In this document: positions 25,272-34,202 of the stretch, one piece after another
How positions within the stretch are numbered: the stretch's first letter is position 1
Layout of the letters: each line of letters opens with the position of its first letter
NCBI RefSeq assembly: GCF_044748305.1
Contig: NZ_JBIVFT010000002.1
Location: forward strand, 186,001-250,000
Direction of reading: 5' to 3'
Source of the DNA: Arthrobacter_E sp044748305
Lineage (GTDB): Bacteria > Actinomycetota > Actinomycetes > Actinomycetales > Micrococcaceae
Length of the DNA: 64,000 bases
Translations under genes and position numbers: made by a program
The notes under the pieces: model-generated
Told to the model about the DNA's origin: nothing
The model's input: only the letters and a program-made list of their open reading frames with translations
Database searches by the model: none

Positions 25272-26618
25272 ATGGCAGCTCTGCACACCGCCCTCCAAGA
25301 GATCTACGACGAGGTCCTTCAGAGGAACCACGGTGAAGCCGAGTTCCACCAGGCGGTCCACGAAGTCCTCGACAGTCTCGGCCCCGTGGTCGCGAAGCAC
25401 CCGGAATACACCAACGCGGCCATCATCCGCCGCATGTGCGAGCCCGAACGCCAGATCATCTTCCGCGTCCCGTGGGTCGATGACCAGGGCATCACGCAGT
25501 TGAACCGCGGTTTCCGGGTGGAGTTCAACTCCGCCCTCGGCCCGTACAAGGGTGGTCTGCGCTTCCACCCGTCCGTCTATCTGGGCATCGTGAAGTTCCT
25601 CGGTTTCGAGCAGATCTTCAAGAACTCACTCACCGGTCTGCCCATCGGCGGCGGCAAGGGCGGCAGCGACTTCGATCCCAAGCGCCGCTCCGACGGCGAG
25701 ATCATGCGTTTCTGCCAGTCCTTCATGACCGAGCTCTACCGCCACATCGGTGAGCACACCGACGTCCCCGCGGGTGACATCGGCGTCGGCGGCCGCGAGA
25801 TCGGCTATCTCTTCGGCCAGTACAAGCGCATCACCAACCGCTACGAGTCCGGCGTCCTGACGGGCAAGGGCCTGAGCTGGGGCGGCTCCCTCGTCCGCAC
25901 CGAGGCCACCGGCTACGGCGCCGTCTTCTTCACCGACGAGATCCTCAAGACCCGCGGCGACTCCTTCGACGGCAAGAAGGTGGTGGTGTCCGGTTCGGGC
26001 AACGTCGCCACGTACGCGGTCCAGAAAGTCCACCAGCTCGGCGGCACCGTGGTGGCCGTGTCCGATTCCAGCGGTTTCATCGTCGATGAGGCCGGCGTCG
26101 ACGTGGACATCCTCAAGGAGATCAAGGAGGTCCGGCGAGGCCGCATCTCCGACTACCTGCAGCAGCGTCCGGCCGCCCGTTTCGTCTCGGACTCCTCGAT
26201 CTGGACCGTCCCCTGCGACATCGCGATTCCCTGCGCGACTCAGAACGAACTCGACGGCGGGGACGCGCTCACGCTGGCACGCAACGGCTGCGCCATCGTC
26301 GCCGAAGGCGCCAACATGCCCTGCGACCCGGACGCCGTCAAGGTCTTCGCTGAGGCCGGCATCACCTTCGCGCCCGGCAAGGCCGCCAATGCGGGCGGCG
26401 TCGCCACCAGCGGTCTGGAGATGCAGCAGAACGCCTCCCGCGATTCCTGGTCCTTCGAGCACACGGAGAACCGCCTGGAGGAGATCATGCGCGGAATCCA
26501 CGACCGCTGCCTCGAGACCGCCGACGAATACGGTGTCCCGGGCAGCTACACGGCAGGCGCCAACATCGCGGGCTTCATCAAGGTCGCCGACGCGATGCTC
26601 GCCCTCGGCGTCGTCTGA
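25272..26618 (+). CDS. gdhA: NADP-type glutamate dehydrogenase
   Basis: A 448-residue hexameric enzyme that aminates 2-oxoglutarate. The catalytic region 'GGLRFHPSVYLGIVKFLGFEQIFKNSLTGLPIGGGKGGSDFDPK' contains the glutamate-binding Lys and the active Lys in G-G-G-K-G-G. The Rossmann dinucleotide site is 'VVVSGSGNVATYAVQKVHQLG', with the Ser-x-Ser after the second strand ('VAVSDSSG') typical of NADP preference. The length fits the 450-residue small GDH class. The start follows GGGGAATCC. A strong terminator follows. Confidence 0.95.
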   Translation: MAALHTALQEIYDEVLQRNHGEAEFHQAVHEVLDSLGPVVAKHPEYTNAAIIRRMCEPERQIIFRVPWVDDQGITQLNRGFRVEFNSALGPYKGGLRFHPSVYLGIVKFLGFEQIFKNSLTGLPIGGGKGGSDFDPKRRSDGEIMRFCQSFMTELYRHIGEHTDVPAGDIGVGGREIGYLFGQYKRITNRYESGVLTGKGLSWGGSLVRTEATGYGAVFFTDEILKTRGDSFDGKKVVVSGSGNVATYAVQKVHQLGGTVVAVSDSSGFIVDEAGVDVDILKEIKEVRRGRISDYLQQRPAARFVSDSSIWTVPCDIAIPCATQNELDGGDALTLARNGCAIVAEGANMPCDPDAVKVFAEAGITFAPGKAANAGGVATSGLEMQQNASRDSWSFEHTENRLEEIMRGIHDRCLETADEYGVPGSYTAGANIAGFIKVADAMLALGVV

Positions 26619-26629
26619 CAGCCGACGTG

Positions 26630-26670
26630 CCGCCGTCGTCGGGCCCTCACCATCGGCCCGACGACGGCGG
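26630..26670. terminator. Bidirectional terminator between gdhA and the aminotransferase
   Basis: CCGCCGTCGTCGGGCC pairs perfectly with GGCCCGACGACGGCGG across a nine-base loop. ATTTT follows on the plus side, so it works best for gdhA. Confidence 0.85.
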
Positions 26671-26675
26671 TCGCG

Positions 26676-27896
26676 TCATTTTCCGCGGATGGCCTCGCCA
26701 AGGCGGCGCACACCCTCACGCAGCGTGTCCTCCTCCTCCAGGGAGAAGGCCAGCCTCAGCTGCGAAAAGCCGGGAACGCCCGGGTCCATGTCCGGGCCGG
26801 TGTAGAACGCCGTTCCGGGAACGAACACGACCTTGGCATCGATCGCGGCGTCCAGGACGGCATGGCAGGAGACGCCGTCCGGCAGATCGAGCCAGGTGAA
26901 GAAACCGCCGCGCGGTTCACTCCAGCGGACGCCTGCCGGCATATGCTCCGTCAGCGCCTCCTGCACCGCGGCGGAACGGCTCCGGTACAGCCCCCGGGCC
27001 TTCGCCAGCACAGCTTCCCAGTCGTGGCCGAGGATGTACTCCTCCACGAGGGTCTGGCTCAGGACCGAGGCACAGATCGTGGTCGCCTCGGACGCAAGCT
27101 GCAGTGGCCGCCTCAAAGGCTCAGGGGCGACCGCCCAGCCGACACGCAACCCGGGTGCCACGATCTTGGAGAAGGACCCCAGGTAGATGACGTTGTCCGG
27201 GTCCAGCTGATGCATGCTCGGCAAGGTGGCGCCGTCGAAGCCGAGCAGCCCGTACGGGTTGTCCTCGATGATCGGAAGGCCCGCCCGGGAGCAGATCTCG
27301 ACGATCCGCGGACGCCGTTCGGCTGAGAGCGTGATGCCGGTGGGGTTGTGGAAGTTCGGGATGGTGTAGAGGGCTTTGACGGTCCGTCCCTCGGAGCGCA
27401 AGCGGGCGATGGCTTCTTCGAGCGCTTCCGGGATCAGACCGTCGGAGTCCATCGCGACATGGGCGACGTCGGTCTGCATTCCGGCGAAAACGCCGAGTGC
27501 GCCGACATAGGTGGGGCCTTCCGCGAGGATCACGTCCCCCGGGTCACAGAGCAGCTTGACCACCAGTTCGAGGGCCATCTGTGAGCCGGCGGTGATCTGA
27601 ACGTGCTCCGGATCCACCGGATTGCCTTCGGCAGCCATGACGCGCGCAACGGCGTCACGGGCGCCTCCTGTCCCGGTACCCGAACCGTACTGCAGGGCAT
27701 CGAGACCGCGTTCGGTGATGATCCGGGACGCGGCTTCCCCCAGCCCGGCGAGGGGCAGGACCGTGAGGTCCGGGTTGCCGCCCGCCAGGGAGATGACGCC
27801 CGGCTGCATGGAGACCTCCCAGAAGTCCCGCACCGGTGAGGGGCGGTAGCCCGCGGCACGGGCCGCCAGGTGAAGGAAGGTTGGCGTGCTGCTCAT
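26676..27896 (-). CDS. PLP-dependent aminotransferase, class I/II (2-aminoadipate/MocR-like fold)
   Basis: A 406-residue fold-type I aminotransferase. 'VISLAGGNPDLTVLP' opens the domain, 'QYGSGTGTGGARDAVARVM' follows, 'YTIPNFHNPTGITLS' holds the PLP-contacting N-P-x-G, and 'YLGSFSKIVAPGLRVGW' holds the Schiff-base Lys. The C-terminal Arg that binds the alpha-carboxylate is in 'QLRLAFSLEEE'. This subgroup includes LysN, aromatic and some arginine:pyruvate transaminases. It lies behind the TetR gene and next to an amino-acid ABC transporter, so catabolic deamination of the imported amino acid is likely. Confidence 0.88.
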   Translation of the reverse strand: MSSTPTFLHLAARAAGYRPSPVRDFWEVSMQPGVISLAGGNPDLTVLPLAGLGEAASRIITERGLDALQYGSGTGTGGARDAVARVMAAEGNPVDPEHVQITAGSQMALELVVKLLCDPGDVILAEGPTYVGALGVFAGMQTDVAHVAMDSDGLIPEALEEAIARLRSEGRTVKALYTIPNFHNPTGITLSAERRPRIVEICSRAGLPIIEDNPYGLLGFDGATLPSMHQLDPDNVIYLGSFSKIVAPGLRVGWAVAPEPLRRPLQLASEATTICASVLSQTLVEEYILGHDWEAVLAKARGLYRSRSAAVQEALTEHMPAGVRWSEPRGGFFTWLDLPDGVSCHAVLDAAIDAKVVFVPGTAFYTGPDMDPGVPGFSQLRLAFSLEEEDTLREGVRRLGEAIRGK

Positions 27897-27944
27897 CTGT
27901 TCCTCGCTTGGGTTTCGTAGTGTTTCCGGCGTCGTCGCCGGTGG

Positions 27945-28610
27945 TCAGTGGTAGCGGGTGTTCGCGGGATCGGGCTCGCCGAGCGAAAGACCCAGCTCCG
28001 TGTCGATGAATCCGTAGAGGATCCGGTGCATACGGGACACGGTCATGCCGAAGGTGCCGTTGATGGCTTGGAACGCCAAGCCATCGGTGAGGCCGAGCAG
28101 GGCTCCGGCGAGTTCGCTCACGGGACGGCCCGTGCGGGCCTGACCGGAGGCATAGACGTCGTGCAAGGCGTCGGTGAAGAGCCGCTGCCAGTACTGAAGG
28201 CGTTCGTTGACCTTCCCGGCCAGCGCCGGGTCCAGGCGTGCCGCCGCGTAGAGCTCGAACCAGAAACCCCACGCATCACTGAAGTCCTTCTCCCCCATCA
28301 CCGAGTAGTCGATGAGCTCCCTCAGCCGCTGCACGGCGTCATCGCCGCGTGCCGCCGTCGTCCGCCATTCGCTCTCCGACTCCTCCATGCGGTGCTCGAC
28401 GCAGGATTCGATCAGCTTGTCCCGGGTGCGGAAGTAGTGCTGGATCATCCCGACGCTGAACCCGGTGGCGTCTGAGACCGCGCCGAAGGAGCACCCCGAG
28501 AGCCCCGAGGACACGATCACGGCGGCCGTCGCCCGGAGAATCTCCACCCTGCGCTCGGCGATGGCTTCCTCAGTGACGGCGTTGCTTCTGCGGCGCACCA
28601 CGGTGCCCAT
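27945..28610 (-). CDS. TetR-family regulator of the amino-acid uptake/catabolism region
   Basis: A 221-residue BetI-like repressor. The HTH is 'GCSFGAVSDATGFSVGMIQHYFRTRDKLIESC' (about residues 35-66), and the ligand domain begins 'VQRLRELIDYSV'. I chose ATG 28610 with GAGGGGAAAACC ahead of it; the upstream in-frame extension lies in the promoter region. It is divergent from the ABC transporter and co-directional with the aminotransferase 48 bases downstream, so it probably controls both sides from the operator at 28688-28704. Confidence 0.9.
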   Translation of the reverse strand: MGTVVRRRSNAVTEEAIAERRVEILRATAAVIVSSGLSGCSFGAVSDATGFSVGMIQHYFRTRDKLIESCVEHRMEESESEWRTTAARGDDAVQRLRELIDYSVMGEKDFSDAWGFWFELYAAARLDPALAGKVNERLQYWQRLFTDALHDVYASGQARTGRPVSELAGALLGLTDGLAFQAINGTFGMTVSRMHRILYGFIDTELGLSLGEPDPANTRYH

Positions 28611-28661
28611 GGTTTTCCCCTCTCGCGATGTCGTGACAATCAGAACGCTAGCGGATCGCTC

Positions 28662-28704
28662 TTGACAGTGACCTGCATCACCAAAATAATAAGTTGAACT
28701 TATT
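28662..28704 (+). promoter_or_regulatory. Promoter and palindromic operator of the amino-acid ABC operon
   Basis: TTGACA, a 17-base spacer and AATAAT (28662-28690) form a near-consensus promoter. A perfect 17-base palindrome AATAAGTT-G-AACTTATT (28688-28704) overlaps the -10 and the expected start site, so binding there would repress. The TetR gene faces it. Confidence 0.75.
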
Positions 28705-28756
28705 GAAGTTTTCAACACTCCCCTTCTTCTCGATCCCAAGCCGCCAAGGAAGCCTC

Positions 28757-29728
28757 ATGAAGAACATCACCACCAGCCGCCTGGCACGCCAGACCGCCCT
28801 GGCCCTTGCCGCCGTCGCCCTCGTGGCAGGAACCTCCGCCTGCACCAACACGGAAACCCCGACGCCGGCCGCCGGCACCGGCGACGGATCCTCCGCCGCA
28901 CAGGGGGTCGGCGCCGGCGGTCGCGCGGCCGCCGAAGCGGTCCAGACGGACCCCGCCGTCGAAGCGCTCGTACCCGCCGCGCTCAAACAGAAAGGCACCC
29001 TGAGCCTGGTCACCGACCCGACCTACGCGCCCATCACCTTCACCGACAGCACCGGAGCCATCGTCGGCCTGGAACCGGATCTGGCCCTCGCCGTCGCCAG
29101 GAAGATGGGCCTGAAGAGCGAGTTCAGCAAGGGCGACTTCAACGGCATCATCGCCGGTATCCAGGCCAAGCGCTACGACGCCTCCTGGGCGGCCTTCTCC
29201 ATCACCCCGGACCGCGAGGCCCAGGTGAACATGGTCAGCTACATGAAGGGCGGCACCTCGGTCATGGTGAAGAAGGGCAATCCGGACAAAGTCGCTCAGA
29301 TGCTGGACCTCTGCGGCAAGACGGTGGCCGCCCAGACGGGCACCACCCAGGCCCTCAGCGTCCTTCCCGAATTCCAGAAGCAGTGCTCAGACGCCGGAAA
29401 GGGCCAGATCACCCCCTTGATCCTGCCGCAGCAGGACAACGTCAACCAGGCGGTCTCCACCGGACGCGCACAAGCCATGGCCGCCGACAACGCCCTGGTC
29501 GCCTACTACGCGCAGCTCCAGCCGGACGTCTTCACCCCGGTGGACAGCATCCTCGTCGAACCCGCCGTCAGCGGCGTCATCTCACCAAAGGATGATCAGG
29601 GTCTGGCCCAGGCGTTCCAGAAAGCCATCTCCTCGCTCATGGCCGACGGCAGCTATCAGAAGATCCTCGGGGCCTGGGGCATGTCCGCGTCGGAGATCAC
29701 CTCCTCCCAGATCAACCCGGCCAAGTGA
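28757..29728 (+). CDS. Polar amino-acid ABC transporter substrate-binding lipoprotein
   Basis: The product is 323 residues. The lipobox 'VAGTSAC' ends a standard signal peptide and is followed by a 45-residue Gly/Ala/Thr linker. The family 3 domain starts at 'LKQKGTLSLVTDPTYAPITFTDSTGAIVGLEPDLALAVARKMG' and closes with 'SYQKILGAWGMS'. Such proteins bind basic or polar amino acids. Its permease and ATPase follow directly. The context of a transaminase and TPP decarboxylase fits arginine, lysine or a related basic amino acid, which is inference. Confidence 0.92.
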   Translation: MKNITTSRLARQTALALAAVALVAGTSACTNTETPTPAAGTGDGSSAAQGVGAGGRAAAEAVQTDPAVEALVPAALKQKGTLSLVTDPTYAPITFTDSTGAIVGLEPDLALAVARKMGLKSEFSKGDFNGIIAGIQAKRYDASWAAFSITPDREAQVNMVSYMKGGTSVMVKKGNPDKVAQMLDLCGKTVAAQTGTTQALSVLPEFQKQCSDAGKGQITPLILPQQDNVNQAVSTGRAQAMAADNALVAYYAQLQPDVFTPVDSILVEPAVSGVISPKDDQGLAQAFQKAISSLMADGSYQKILGAWGMSASEITSSQINPAK

Positions 29729-29754
29729 CGCCGGCACCGCAGCTGGAGAACCCC

Positions 29755-30681
29755 ATGACAATCCCCGCACCATCAGACACCGCGGCCCCGGGACACGGCC
29801 GCATCGACTACCTCGCCATGTCAGGCCGCCCCGTACTGAAACGACGCCGCCCCGGACAGGTGATCACCGCCATCATCCTGGCCCTCCTCATCGCTCTGGC
29901 CGCCGGAACACTCGTGGCCAACCCCGGCTTCGGCTGGGTGACCGTGGGCAAGTATCTCTTCGACACCCGGATCCTCTCGGGGCTCCTCATGACCCTGGAA
30001 CTGACAGTCATCGCCGAAGTGATCGGATTCGCCGTCGGCATGCTCCTCGCGGTCATGCGCATGAGCCCCAACCGGCTCATCTCCGGCGTGGCCGGCACGT
30101 ACATCTGGTTCTTCCGCGGCACGCCCCTGCTGGTGCAGCTCCTCTTCTGGGGCTTCGCCGCCGCATTGTTCCCCACCATCGGTATCGGTATCCCCTTCAT
30201 CGGACCGAACTTCGTCGAGTGGAACACGAATGACGTCATCTCCCTCATGGGGGCCGCCATCCTGGGCCTCGGCCTCAACGAGGCCGCCTACACGGCAGAG
30301 ATCATCCGCGCGGGCCTGCTCAGCGTTCCGGCCGGCCAGAGCGAAGCCAGCCGTTCGATGGGCTTCAGTCACCTGCGGACACTCTGGTACGTGGTGATCC
30401 CCCAGGCCATGAAGGTCATCATCCCGCCCATCGGGAACAACGTCATCTCGATGCTCAAGACCACCTCCCTGGTGATCGTGATCGGCGTCGGAGATCTCCT
30501 CTACAACGCGCAGCAGATCTACGCCCAGAACCTCAAGCAGATCCCGCTGCTGATCGTGGCCAGCATCTGGTACATCGCCCTGACGACGGTGCTGAGCTGG
30601 TTCCAGTCCCGGCTGGAGAAGCGCTACTCCCGAGGAACCGCCCGCCTGGCCACCAAGCCCGCGAAGAAGGAGGCCCGCTGA
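29755..30681 (+). CDS. Polar amino-acid ABC transporter permease
   Basis: A 308-residue inner-membrane protein of the HisMQ family. The EAA loop is 'NEAAYTAEIIRAGLLSVPAGQSEASRSMGFSHLRTLWYVVIPQAMKVIIPPIGN'. 'YIWFFRGTPLLVQLLFWGFAA' is the usual helix 2-3 segment. I chose ATG 29755 with GGAG eight bases upstream; a GTG overlapping the preceding stop is the alternative. Only one permease gene is present, so it probably works as a homodimer. Its stop overlaps the ATPase start by one base. Confidence 0.92.
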   Translation: MTIPAPSDTAAPGHGRIDYLAMSGRPVLKRRRPGQVITAIILALLIALAAGTLVANPGFGWVTVGKYLFDTRILSGLLMTLELTVIAEVIGFAVGMLLAVMRMSPNRLISGVAGTYIWFFRGTPLLVQLLFWGFAAALFPTIGIGIPFIGPNFVEWNTNDVISLMGAAILGLGLNEAAYTAEIIRAGLLSVPAGQSEASRSMGFSHLRTLWYVVIPQAMKVIIPPIGNNVISMLKTTSLVIVIGVGDLLYNAQQIYAQNLKQIPLLIVASIWYIALTTVLSWFQSRLEKRYSRGTARLATKPAKKEAR

Positions 30682-31439
30682 TGGCAACCGTCGAATTCCT
30701 CAACGTCCACAAGAGCTTCGGCCCGGTGGAGGTGCTCAAAGGCATCGACTTCCGCGTCGAACCGAGCCAGGTGGTCTGCCTCATCGGTCCGTCAGGCTCC
30801 GGAAAGTCCACCCTCCTGCGGTGCATCAATCATCTGGAGGTCACGAGCTCGGGCGCCATCCTGGTCAACGACCAGATGATCGGCTACAACGTGCACGGCG
30901 ACCGCCTTGTGGAAGCCTCCGACGCTGAGATCGACCGGCGTCGCTCCAGGATCGGGATGGTGTTCCAGAGCTTCAATCTCTTCGGCCACATGACCGCCTT
31001 GGAGAACGTCATGTTCGGCCCCACCAAGCTGCTCAAAACCCCCAAGGCCCAGGCGGAGACGGAGGCCAGAGAACTGCTGGCAAAGGTGGGCCTGGCCGAG
31101 CGGGCCAACAACTACCCGTCACAGCTCTCGGGCGGCCAGCAACAGCGGGTGGCGATCGCCCGGGCCCTGGCCATGAAACCTGACCTCATGCTCTTCGACG
31201 AACCCACGTCCGCCCTGGACCCCGAGCTCGTCGGCGAAGTGCTGGACGTGATGAAGCAGCTCGCCGCGAGCGGCATGACCATGATCGTGGTCACCCATGA
31301 AATGGGTTTCGCCCGCGAAGTCGGCGACGTCGTGGTCTTCATGGATGGCGGCGTCATCGTCGAACAGGGACTGCCCGATGAAGTGCTGCTCCGGCCGCAG
31401 CACGAACGGACCAAGTCGTTCCTCTCCAAGGTGCTCTGA
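30681..31439 (+). CDS. Polar amino-acid ABC transporter ATP-binding protein
   Basis: A 252-residue GlnQ/HisP-type ATPase. Walker A 'GPSGSGKST', signature 'LSGGQQQRVAIARAL', Walker B 'LMLFDEPTSALDPELVGEVLDVMKQLA' and switch 'VVTHEMGFAREV' are all intact. The insert 'YNVHGDRLVEASDAEIDRRRSRIGMVFQSFNLF' is the normal GlnQ-type arrangement with a slightly enlarged loop. AAGGAGG precedes the ATG, which overlaps the permease stop. It ends the transporter operon unless the TPP enzyme 57 bases downstream is read through. Confidence 0.95.
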   Translation: MATVEFLNVHKSFGPVEVLKGIDFRVEPSQVVCLIGPSGSGKSTLLRCINHLEVTSSGAILVNDQMIGYNVHGDRLVEASDAEIDRRRSRIGMVFQSFNLFGHMTALENVMFGPTKLLKTPKAQAETEARELLAKVGLAERANNYPSQLSGGQQQRVAIARALAMKPDLMLFDEPTSALDPELVGEVLDVMKQLAASGMTMIVVTHEMGFAREVGDVVVFMDGGVIVEQGLPDEVLLRPQHERTKSFLSKVL

Positions 31440-31495
31440 CCGCCTTCCCCCCGACCTATCACCAGGCAACCGCCCCGATCCTCAGGACTGAAGCA

Positions 31496-33175
31496 ATGGA
31501 AACCCTCGCCACCCCCGGAACCCAGCAGGCCATCGGCCCGGACACCCACCGGAACGCCGGACTGGCCATCATGACCACACTGAAGAACTACGGAATCGAC
31601 ACCGTCTTCGGCATACCCGGCACCCACAACCTGGAACTCTACCGACATCTAGCCCCACTCGGGATCCACCCCGTGACGAGCCGCCATGAACAAGGCGCCG
31701 GCTACGCAGCGGACGGCTGGGCGCAGCAGACCGGACTGCCCGGCGTCGTCATCACCACCTCCGGCCCAGGCCTCCTCAACGCCCTCTCCGCAGCGGGCAC
31801 CGCGTACTGCGAGTCGCGACCGCTCCTCCTGCTCTCCCCCGGCCCGGCGCTGGGTGACGAATTCGCAGACCGAGGAACTCTGCACGAGACCAAGGACTCG
31901 ACGGGCGCGGCCGGAGCCATCGTGGAATGGAGCCTGCGAGCGGCGAGCGCGGAGGAGGCGGTTGACGCGATCCACCGCGCCTTCGAGCTGTTCCGCAGTA
32001 CGCGGCCCCGGCCGGTTCATCTTGAGATCCCGCTCGACGTCCTGGAAGGAGCCGCGGAGCTGCCGGTCGGTCTACTGGCCGCCCGCCCCTCGCCCGCGCC
32101 GCAGCGCGCGGACGACGACGCCGTCGCCACCGCCGCACGGCTGCTCACCGCGGCTCGGCGGCCGGTGGTCCTGGCCGGGGGCGGCTCGTTACCCGGCCGG
32201 GACGCGCTGCTTGCCCTCGCGGAGTTGCTGGGCACGCCCGTGGTGACCACCGTCAATGGCAAGGGGGCCATCCCGGAGTCTCATCCCCTGTCCCTCGGCT
32301 CGGATATCCGTCTACCCGGCGCCCAGACGCTCTGCAACGAGGCCGATGTCCTGCTCATGGTGGGTTCCAAGCTCGGCGAAGCCGAACTCTGGGGCGGCGA
32401 GGTCGCCCCAGAGGGCACCGTGCTCCGGGTCGACATCCTGGAACGTCAGATGGACGTCAATCTCTCCGCCGACGTGCGGCTCGTGGGCCACAGTGCCGCA
32501 GTGCTCCCCCAGCTTCTGGACGCAGTGCTGGCCGGTCGTCCGGAACTGCCTGAAGTGGCAATGGAGCGCGTGCAGTCAAAAGCCTCGGAACTCGCAGCCT
32601 TGCGCAGCGACCTGAAGGACGCCGCCCGCGCCATGGCCCCGGACCTTGCGGCTCTCGCTTGCGAGCTCCAGGCCGCGGTTCCGGCGGACACCGTGATCGC
32701 CGGGGATTCCTCCCAGATCACCTACTTCGGAACCTCGACCTTCATCCCTCAGGAAGCGCCGCACTCCTTCCTGTACACACCGGCCTACGCAACCCTCGGC
32801 TACGGGCTTCCGGCCGCGATCGGGGCCAAGGTGGGCGCCCCGGAACGCCCCGTCGTCGCAGTGGTCGGTGATGGGGCCCTGATGTTCGCGGTTCAGGAAC
32901 TCGCCACCGCCGTGGAGCAAGGCCTGGACCTCGTGGTGGTGTGCGTGGACAACGGCGGGTATGCCGAGATCAAGCAGAACGAAGCGGATCGCGGCATCGC
33001 CCCGGTCGGAGTGGAACTGCGCCAGCCGGACTGGGCCGCGCTGGCCACGGCCTTCGGTGGCCATGGGGTGAGCGTCGCCTCCTCGCAGGATCTCGGACCC
33101 GCCGTCGCGGAGGCATTGTCCGCGGGAGGACTGCAGCTGGTGCACGTCCCGCTGCAGCTGTTCAGGGATGCCTGA
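31496..33175 (+). CDS. TPP-dependent decarboxylase, acetolactate synthase-like (possible 2-ketoarginine decarboxylase)
   Basis: A 559-residue thiamine-diphosphate enzyme with the usual three domains: PYR (about 20-190), central (about 210-345) and PP (about 380-550). The catalytic Glu is E65 in 'TSRHEQGAGYAADG'. The TPP/Mg motif is 'VVGDGALMFAVQELATAVEQGLDLVVVCVDNGGY'. The N-terminal 'TVFGIPGTHNLELYRHL' is much closer to AruI-type 5-guanidino-2-oxopentanoate decarboxylases than to IlvB. With the aminotransferase, amino-acid importer and aldehyde dehydrogenase nearby it would convert a 2-oxo acid to an aldehyde. Substrate assignment is inference. Confidence 0.8.
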   Translation: METLATPGTQQAIGPDTHRNAGLAIMTTLKNYGIDTVFGIPGTHNLELYRHLAPLGIHPVTSRHEQGAGYAADGWAQQTGLPGVVITTSGPGLLNALSAAGTAYCESRPLLLLSPGPALGDEFADRGTLHETKDSTGAAGAIVEWSLRAASAEEAVDAIHRAFELFRSTRPRPVHLEIPLDVLEGAAELPVGLLAARPSPAPQRADDDAVATAARLLTAARRPVVLAGGGSLPGRDALLALAELLGTPVVTTVNGKGAIPESHPLSLGSDIRLPGAQTLCNEADVLLMVGSKLGEAELWGGEVAPEGTVLRVDILERQMDVNLSADVRLVGHSAAVLPQLLDAVLAGRPELPEVAMERVQSKASELAALRSDLKDAARAMAPDLAALACELQAAVPADTVIAGDSSQITYFGTSTFIPQEAPHSFLYTPAYATLGYGLPAAIGAKVGAPERPVVAVVGDGALMFAVQELATAVEQGLDLVVVCVDNGGYAEIKQNEADRGIAPVGVELRQPDWAALATAFGGHGVSVASSQDLGPAVAEALSAGGLQLVHVPLQLFRDA

Positions 33176-33178
33176 AGC

Positions 33179-33934
33179 TCATTGGGGAGCCATCCGCAGG
33201 GCGCCGTCCATGCGGATGGTCTCCCCGTTGAGGTAGTCGTGCTCCACGATCATCGTGACCAGCCGGGCATACTCCTCGGGACGGCACAGCCGCTGCGGGA
33301 ACGGTACGCTCTCAGCCAGACCCGCTCGATACTCTTCGCTCACCGTGGCCAGCATCGGAGTGTCCACGATGCCCGGCGCGATGGTGCAGACGCGGATGCC
33401 GTGTCGGGCCAGGTCCCGCGCCGCGGGCAGGGTCATGCCCACCACGCCGCCTTTGGACGCCGAATAGGCCACTTGGCCGATCTGCCCTTCGAACGCGGCG
33501 ACGGAGGCAGTGTTGACGATGACACCACGCTGCCCATCGGCGTCGGCTTCCGTCGCCGCCATGGCCTCTGCCGCGAGCGAGAGCACCGTGAAGGTGCCGA
33601 CCAGATTGATGGAGACCACCTTGGCGAAGAGTTCTGCGTCATGCACGCCCTGGCGGCCCAGAATACGGCGGCTGGGTGCGATTCCGGCACAGTTGACGAC
33701 CGTGCGCAGCGGTTCGTGAGCGCTGGCCTGCTCGACGGCGGCTCGCACCTGAGCGGCATCGGTGACGTCGGCCGCAAGGTATCCGACGCCGTCGAGACGC
33801 TCGGCCTTCTCCAGCTGGTGCGGGAGATCGAGGGCGAAGACCCGCGCGCCGCGGGCTGCGAGCGCAGCCACCGTGGCGGCTCCGAGACCGGAGGCCCCGC
33901 CTGTGACGAGGGCGGCGGTGGACGTCAGTTCCAT
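33179..33934 (-). CDS. Short-chain dehydrogenase (3-hydroxyacyl-CoA dehydrogenase type II-like)
   Basis: A 251-residue NAD(H)-dependent SDR. The cofactor site is 'VTGGASGLGAATV' with the acidic Asp at the end of the second strand ('FALDLP'), 'NCAGI' is at about 81-85, and the catalytic Ser144, Tyr157 and Lys161 lie in 'NTASVAAFEG...YSASKGG'. 'RVCTIAPGIVDTPML' completes the family pattern, close to HSD10-like 2-methyl-3-hydroxybutyryl-CoA dehydrogenases. It is convergent with the TPP enzyme, with three bases between stops. A role in branched-chain or fatty acid oxidation is likely for the family. Confidence 0.88.
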   Translation of the reverse strand: MELTSTAALVTGGASGLGAATVAALAARGARVFALDLPHQLEKAERLDGVGYLAADVTDAAQVRAAVEQASAHEPLRTVVNCAGIAPSRRILGRQGVHDAELFAKVVSINLVGTFTVLSLAAEAMAATEADADGQRGVIVNTASVAAFEGQIGQVAYSASKGGVVGMTLPAARDLARHGIRVCTIAPGIVDTPMLATVSEEYRAGLAESVPFPQRLCRPEEYARLVTMIVEHDYLNGETIRMDGALRMAPQ

Positions 33935-34121
33935 GGGTTCTCCTTAGGCGGGGCCCGGATGAACGCGGCCAGCTGTCTGGCCGGTTCCGGCAGGGGTGCG
34001 GGGCGGACTCGTGATCCACACCACGGACACTGGCAGGCTAGCAAGCCGAGCCGCAAGGGGCCAGGGCGCAATGTGTGCCACGGACTATACATAAAACTTC
34101 TTAAGTAATAGTCTTTTCCTC

Positions 34122-34149
34122 GTCCAAACGTGACCCGGGTCACTTGGAC
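34122..34149. promoter_or_regulatory. Long inverted repeat upstream of the APC permease
   Basis: The perfect palindrome GTGACCCGGGTCAC (34130-34143) is nested in outer arms GTCCAA and TTGGAC with a two-base bulge. It lies 54 bases before the permease start and just downstream of an AT-rich stretch, so it is a likely operator or an RNA hairpin. Confidence 0.55.
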
Positions 34150-34202
34150 CCCATGAAGGCCGCAATGACGCGGTCGCGGGCATGCCCCGCAGAAAGGACG
34201 CC

